DNA of 9,409 bases from Candidatus Bipolaricaulota bacterium (lineage in GTDB: Bacteria > Bipolaricaulota > Bipolaricaulia > UBA7950 > UBA9294). The DNA is taken from NCBI GenBank assembly GCA_030612485.1, contig JAUWNS010000084.1:1-9409 (forward strand). The letters run 5' to 3'. Shown here piece after piece: positions 5,687 through 9,409 of this stretch (the first letter of the stretch is position 1; each line of letters starts with the position of its first letter). A program made the position numbers and the translations under genes. The notes below the pieces were generated by a model that was given only the letters and a program-made list of their open reading frames with translations, searched no databases and was not told the DNA's origin.

Positions 5687-7249
5687 ATGAAGCTTCGAAG
5701 AATCCTGGGAGTAATCCTTGCTCTGGTTCTAATCGCCCCGTGTATGGCGTTTTCACAAGAAGCGGTATTTGGGGGAGTATTAAAGGCAGCAATGACCACG
5801 AATCCACCAACGCTCGATCCACATCTTTCAACGTCGACCGCTACGCGCCAGCTCGCTTACTATATGTCAGAGGGATTGCTCACGTACAACGACAACTACG
5901 AAATCATCCCGCAACTAGCTAGGAGTTGGGAAACCAGCGAAGATGGTCTTACTTATACGTTCTACCTTCGCGATGGTGTCAAATTCCAAAATGGAAAGAC
6001 GCTCACAGCTGCTGACGTTGTCGCATCGATCGAACGGTATATCGCTATCTCTCCGGGAAGATCACAATTCAAGGCAGTCGTTTCGGTGGAGGCCATCGAC
6101 GACTTGACTGTTGTCATTCACCAAGAACAGCCCACACTGCTTGAGGTAAGTCTTGCGCTCCCCAATCCACCCGTTGTGATTTTCCCCGCTGAAATCATCA
6201 AAGACCACGAAGCTGAGCTTCGAGGACCGGATGAACTGGTAGGAACGGGTCCCTATGCCTTGGTTAAGTGGACCCCCGATGTCTCCATTCAATTGGAACG
6301 ATTTGAAAACTACTCCGTGGATGAACGTTTCGAGACGGCAACCGGTCTCGGCGGGAAACGCATTGCCTATTTCGATGAAATCCTATTCATTCCGGTTACC
6401 GAACAAGCAAGCCGCTTGGCAGGCCTTGAGACGGGTGAATATGACTATGCAGAGGGTATGCCGCTGACGTCGTTTGATCGGATTGATTCGAACTCTGATC
6501 TTAGCGCCTATCTTGTAAAACCCAAGTGGATGCCGATTATCGAATTCAATCAAACCGCTTGGCCAATGAGTGATGTCCGTTTTCGGAAGGCAATTGCTGC
6601 CGCCCTGGATGTCGAAGACATCATGAAAGCAGTGACGTTCGGAAACCCCGTTTTCTATCGCTTGGAACCCTGTCTGTGGCCGCCTGAGCAAAGCGTATGG
6701 TTCAACACAAACGGAGATGATATCTACAACGAATATGATGTGGCAAAAGCCAAGGCACTCCTCAAGGAGGTTGGCTACAACAACGAGCCAATAGTTTACA
6801 TCACGAATCGAGACTTCTCTTGGATGTACAAGGCGAGCCTTGCAGCTGCATCTCAGCTTCAGCAAGCGGGCATCAACGTTCAACTTGAGTTCATGGATTG
6901 GCCGTCACAACGCCAGACAGCACTTAGTATGGAAGGTTGGCACATTAACCAGAATGGTTGGTCTCCACGTGTAGATCCAATTATGGTTACACGAAACTTT
7001 TCATCCGGAAGTGCTATTTCCTACGGGTATTCCAGCACCATTATGGACGATCTCATGCTTCAGATCTCTCTCAGTCTGCCCATTGCTGAACGCCAGAAGG
7101 TTGTTCAGCAGGTAATGAGTGTCCTTTGGGACGAGCTTCCTGTTATTAAGTTCGGTGACTACTTTGAACTAGAAGCAGCCTCTGCACAGCTTCAGGGATA
7201 CTCTCCTTTCTACGTCATACCGCGTTTCTGGAATTGCTGGAAGCAGTAG
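5687..7249 (+). CDS. ABC transporter solute-binding protein, family 5 (peptide/oligosaccharide type)
   Basis: 520 residues, typical of the DppA/OppA class. The N-terminus is a signal peptide: basic MKLRR, a hydrophobic core to about residue 20, and a likely signal peptidase I site AFS|QE near residue 23. A cysteine at 19 sits in LIAPC, but proline at -1 argues against lipoprotein processing. The mature start FGGVLKAAMTTNPPTLDPH, the block at 77-108 (LARSWETSEDGLTYTFYLRD...), GTGPY at 186-190 and the DVRFRKAIAAALD stretch near 300 are family hallmarks. It should capture a ligand in the periplasm and deliver it to the two permeases downstream. The family binds peptides, nickel, opines and oligosaccharides; the neighbouring sugar-acid genes suggest a sugar-acid ligand (inference). 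GAGGAGGT lies four bases before the ATG. Confidence 0.95.
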   Translation: MKLRRILGVILALVLIAPCMAFSQEAVFGGVLKAAMTTNPPTLDPHLSTSTATRQLAYYMSEGLLTYNDNYEIIPQLARSWETSEDGLTYTFYLRDGVKFQNGKTLTAADVVASIERYIAISPGRSQFKAVVSVEAIDDLTVVIHQEQPTLLEVSLALPNPPVVIFPAEIIKDHEAELRGPDELVGTGPYALVKWTPDVSIQLERFENYSVDERFETATGLGGKRIAYFDEILFIPVTEQASRLAGLETGEYDYAEGMPLTSFDRIDSNSDLSAYLVKPKWMPIIEFNQTAWPMSDVRFRKAIAAALDVEDIMKAVTFGNPVFYRLEPCLWPPEQSVWFNTNGDDIYNEYDVAKAKALLKEVGYNNEPIVYITNRDFSWMYKASLAAASQLQQAGINVQLEFMDWPSQRQTALSMEGWHINQNGWSPRVDPIMVTRNFSSGSAISYGYSSTIMDDLMLQISLSLPIAERQKVVQQVMSVLWDELPVIKFGDYFELEAASAQLQGYSPFYVIPRFWNCWKQ

Positions 7250-7260
7250 AAAAAACACCG

Positions 7261-7301
7261 GAAGGATCAGCCACAGCATCCAGCGCTGTGGCTGATCCTT
7301 C
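7261..7301 (+). other. Perfect 17-bp hairpin between binding-protein and permease genes
   Basis: GAAGGATCAGCCACAGC (7261-7277) is exactly complementary to 7285-7301, with a 7-base loop. No T-run follows on the plus strand (TACTTCAAAC), so it is not a standard intrinsic terminator for the operon. It more likely protects the upstream mRNA from 3' exonucleases or partially attenuates transcription, giving more binding protein than permease. Read on the minus strand, the same hairpin is followed by a TTTTTT run, which could stop antisense transcription. Confidence 0.8.
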
Positions 7302-7325
7302 TACTTCAAACGCAGAGAGGAATGA

Positions 7326-8270
7326 ATGGTCTCCTTTGCCGTTAGACGAATTGTTATGATGATTCCCACGTGGTTCCTTGTCGCCATAATAGCCTTCTTG
7401 TTGATCCATATGACGCCTGGGGATCCTGCCGCTGTGCTGCTTGGCCAGGATGCAACGGTTGAAGGTGTAGAAGCCGTTCGTCAGCGCCTTGGATTGGATA
7501 AGAGCTTTTCCGCACAATTGGGGGATTGGCTTGTTGGTTTGCTACGTGGTGATATCGGAGATTCCTATTTCCTAGGACGTCCCGTTGCCCAGGCCATAGG
7601 CGAACGACTCCCTGTTACTTTTGCTCTTGCAAGCTCGGCATTGCTGATCGCGATTCTTGTCGGTATTCCGTCCGGGATTATGGCATCTTTGCGTCCAGGA
7701 TCGCTGCAGGACACGATTGCCATGAGTGTGGCGCTGCTGGGGGTGTCTATTCCTCAGTTTTTGTTAGGACTCTTGATGATCATGCTTTTTGCTGTTGCAC
7801 TCGGTTGGTTTCCCGTAGGAGGATACGTGCACCTCAGGGAAGGATTCGTCCCTTGGCTAAAGCATATCATCATGCCAGCGTTTTCTCTGGGCGTGATGCA
7901 AGCCGCTCTGATATCGCGAACGACACGATCCAGTATGTTAGAGATACTACTTCAGGACTATGTTCAGACTGCGAGAGCCAAAGGCCTTGCTGAGAGACGT
8001 GTCATCCTTCGGCACGCATTCCGAAACGCAAGTCTTCCTGTTCTGACTGTAATCGGTGTAGTATTTGCCCTCCTTATGGGGGGCTCTTTCATTGCAGAAG
8101 TCGTTTTCCGGATTCCTGGAATAGGGAGCCTTGTCATCGCGGCAGTCAAACGGCGTGACTACCCTGTCGTCCAGGGAACGCTGATCACCGTATCAAGCAT
8201 AGTCTTAGTCGTCAACCTACTGGTTGACCTGGCATACTGTTTCTTAAATCCAACAGTCCGCTACGATTGA
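7326..8270 (+). CDS. ABC transporter permease, DppB/OppB type
   Basis: 314 residues, normal for DppB. It opens with VRRIVMMIPTWFLVAIIAFLLIHMTPGDPA, the typical first membrane helix followed by the PGDP motif (31-34), then a periplasmic segment with RLGLD. About six hydrophobic segments are visible (roughly 8-28, 98-121, 131-160, 180-196, 238-260, 284-306). The cytoplasmic coupling (EAA) loop is at 211-235: DYVQTARAKGLAERRVILRHAFRNA. It should form the membrane channel with the next gene's product and be driven by an ATPase not encoded here. Of two overlapping ATGs (7322, 7326), the second is in frame. AGAGAGG lies five bases upstream. It follows the binding-protein gene by 76 bases. Confidence 0.95.
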   Translation: MVSFAVRRIVMMIPTWFLVAIIAFLLIHMTPGDPAAVLLGQDATVEGVEAVRQRLGLDKSFSAQLGDWLVGLLRGDIGDSYFLGRPVAQAIGERLPVTFALASSALLIAILVGIPSGIMASLRPGSLQDTIAMSVALLGVSIPQFLLGLLMIMLFAVALGWFPVGGYVHLREGFVPWLKHIIMPAFSLGVMQAALISRTTRSSMLEILLQDYVQTARAKGLAERRVILRHAFRNASLPVLTVIGVVFALLMGGSFIAEVVFRIPGIGSLVIAAVKRRDYPVVQGTLITVSSIVLVVNLLVDLAYCFLNPTVRYD

Positions 8271-8298
8271 CCCATTTACCAAGATTGAGGACCAAGAA

Positions 8299-9135
8299 TT
8301 GATACGCACAAAAGCCAATTGGATATTCCGGAATAGATCTCTAGAAAGTGGCTTGATCATCTTGTTCGTGGTTGTTTCCGCTTGTCTCATTGGCGGCACG
8401 CTTCTCCAGAACAAATCGCTCGCTATGGACTACACACGCATTTTGTGTCCTCCCTGCAAGGCACATCCCTTCGGAACTGATGACTTGGGGCGAGATGTGC
8501 TTTCACGAGTACTGTGTGGCGGCCGAATGAGCATCGCTATCGGAGGGTGTGTTGTACTGCTAACATCCTTTTTGGGCGGGGCAATCGGACTTGTAGCCGG
8601 GTATAGCACCCGGGCAAGTCTCGTCCTGATGAGGATTATGGATTTACTTATGGCATTCCCCGCGCTGTTGCTGGCCCTTGCCATCATGGCATCCTTAGGG
8701 TCGAGCGTGTTCAATGTAGCCATTGCGCTGTCGCTTGCCTATACACCGAGGATTGCACGAGTTGTGCGCAGTGTTACCATTGAAACGCGTGAGAAGACCT
8801 TTATCGAGGCGGCACGTTCGATTGGAGTTCCAACACCTAGCATTCTAATTCGTCATCTGCTGCCAAATGCTCTTCCACAACTGATTGTCCAAGAGACATT
8901 CATCTTTGCATATGCAATCCTTGGAGAAGCCACGCTTAGCTTTGTTGGTGCCGGTATTCAACCGCCCGCGGCAAGCTGGGGCAATATCCTCGGCGACGCG
9001 AGAGCGCTTATTAGAGAAGCTTGGTGGTTGATCTTTTTCCCGGGAATAGCGGTTGCGTGCACAGTACTCTCCTTGAACCTCGTTGGAGACGGATTGAGAG
9101 ACCTACTTGACCCCAGGAGAAAACGGGTCAAGTAG
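8299..9135 (+). CDS. ABC transporter permease, DppC/OppC type
   Basis: 278 residues with a TTG start at 8299; GAGGA seven bases upstream supports it, and no ATG is available near the expected N-terminus. Hallmarks are the first helix at 18-36, the DppC signature HPFGTDDLGRDVLSRVLCGG (56-75), membrane segments at about 78-101, 113-133, 137-155, 199-219 and 243-263, the coupling loop FIEAARSIGVPTPSILIRHLLP (168-189) and the C-terminal GDGLRDLLDPR. It pairs with the DppB protein to form the transmembrane channel. The gene begins 28 bases after dppB. Its last codons are part of a perfect palindrome. The DppD/DppF ATPase genes that usually follow are absent; the next gene is convergent and unrelated. 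Confidence 0.94.
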   Translation: MIRTKANWIFRNRSLESGLIILFVVVSACLIGGTLLQNKSLAMDYTRILCPPCKAHPFGTDDLGRDVLSRVLCGGRMSIAIGGCVVLLTSFLGGAIGLVAGYSTRASLVLMRIMDLLMAFPALLLALAIMASLGSSVFNVAIALSLAYTPRIARVVRSVTIETREKTFIEAARSIGVPTPSILIRHLLPNALPQLIVQETFIFAYAILGEATLSFVGAGIQPPAASWGNILGDARALIREAWWLIFFPGIAVACTVLSLNLVGDGLRDLLDPRRKRVK

Positions 9136-9137
9136 GT
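9101..9137 (+). terminator. 13-bp palindrome spanning the dppC stop codon, possible terminator
   Basis: ACCTACTTGACCC (9101-9113) is exactly complementary to GGGTCAAGTAGGT (9125-9137), with an 11-base loop. The right arm contains the TAG stop (9133-9135) and is followed only by TTTCG, so the T-tract is short. It ends the transport operon and separates it from a convergent gene, so terminator or 3'-end protection is likely. Its core CTACTTGAC also occurs in the palindrome at 1084-1106. Confidence 0.5.
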
Positions 9138-9241
9138 TTCGAAGCGGGGAAATCCGATTTCGATAACTCGACTGTATAGGAAATTGTATTCTTCGCCCCG
9201 GTGGGTCTGGGAGGGGCAAATGCGGGGGATCTTTGGGCAGG

Positions 9242-9409
9242 TCACTGGCAGATAGGGTGATCTGGGTTCTCGAAGGAGTGTTTTGGGGGAACCGAGCAGT
9301 CGCAGGCGAAATCACCGCCGCATTCTGGGCAGAGCACCACGGGGAATCCCCCAGGTTCTTCGGGAGGAAACGCATCGACAACGATGTCTTCGACCCAATC
9401 AGCGTGGTT
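9242..9409 (-). CDS. Small cysteine-rich protein, C-terminal part (partial, runs off right edge)
   Basis: An open minus-strand frame enters from the right edge and ends at a TGA at 9242-9244, giving the last 55 residues of a protein. The visible sequence includes DWVEDIVVDAFPPEEPG, then a cysteine cluster CPECGGDFACDC, and ends HPICQ. Five cysteines, at 27, 30, 36, 38 and 54 of the visible part, suggest a metal-binding (zinc-ribbon-like) tail. I do not recognise the family. It is convergent with the transport operon and probably unrelated to it. About 105 bases of featureless sequence separate the two stops. Confidence 0.55.
   Translation of the reverse strand, partial: NHADWVEDIVVDAFPPEEPGGFPVVLCPECGGDFACDCSVPPKHSFENPDHPICQ

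Noticed and set aside
5394..5831. Minus-strand 145-residue frame across the divergent intergenic region
   Set aside because: It runs antisense through the promoter, leader and signal peptide of the binding-protein gene and has no family features.
1..9409. tRNA, rRNA, CRISPR arrays, insertion-sequence transposases
   Set aside because: No cloverleaf with conserved loops, no regularly spaced repeats and no transposase motifs were seen by eye on either strand.

Overview
This is a bacterial window of roughly 50% GC. Shine-Dalgarno (SD) sites are canonical (AAGGAGGT, GAGGAGGT) and there is a near-consensus sigma70 promoter. The exported solute-binding protein has a signal peptide ending in a probable signal peptidase I site rather than a lipobox. 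That suggests a soluble periplasmic protein, and therefore a diderm host. The phylum cannot be fixed from the sequence alone.

Left edge (1-925, minus strand): the N-terminal 308 codons of a large restriction-modification enzyme. It has a PD-(D/E)xK nuclease domain and the start of a helical linker, and runs off the window. Next is a gene-poor stretch (926-1511). It holds a compact 121-bp nested palindromic element (1020-1140) and a weak open fragment that may be a gene remnant.

Centre (1512-5387, minus strand): a four-gene catabolic cluster. In transcription order it is an IclR-type regulator, a beta-hydroxyacid dehydrogenase (GarR/3-hydroxyisobutyrate dehydrogenase type), a DapA/NAL-type class I lyase, and an enolase-superfamily sugar-acid dehydratase of the galactonate dehydratase type. 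The dehydrogenase and lyase genes overlap by ATGA. Together they suggest: sugar acid is dehydrated to a 2-keto-3-deoxy acid, an aldolase releases pyruvate plus an aldehyde or semialdehyde, and the dehydrogenase reduces the latter. The route resembles the glucarate/galactarate to glycerate pathway, but with a DapA-fold lyase in the aldolase position. The exact substrate is not determinable.

Right (5687-9135, plus strand): a divergent transport operon with a family 5 extracellular solute-binding protein, a DppB-type permease and a DppC-type permease. A TTGACA-N17-TACAAT promoter, imperfect palindromes and a short leader ORF lie in the 300-bp divergent intergenic region. A perfect 17-bp hairpin separates the binding-protein gene from the permease genes. 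No ATPase genes follow dppC. The operon ends in a 13-bp palindrome containing the stop codon, and is followed by a convergent partial gene for a small cysteine-rich protein at the right edge.

The IclR regulator probably controls both divergent units, so that an imported sugar acid or sugar-acid conjugate induces its own uptake and breakdown. Palindromes sharing the core CTACTTGAC lie on both sides of the cluster (near 1084-1106 and 9101-9137).
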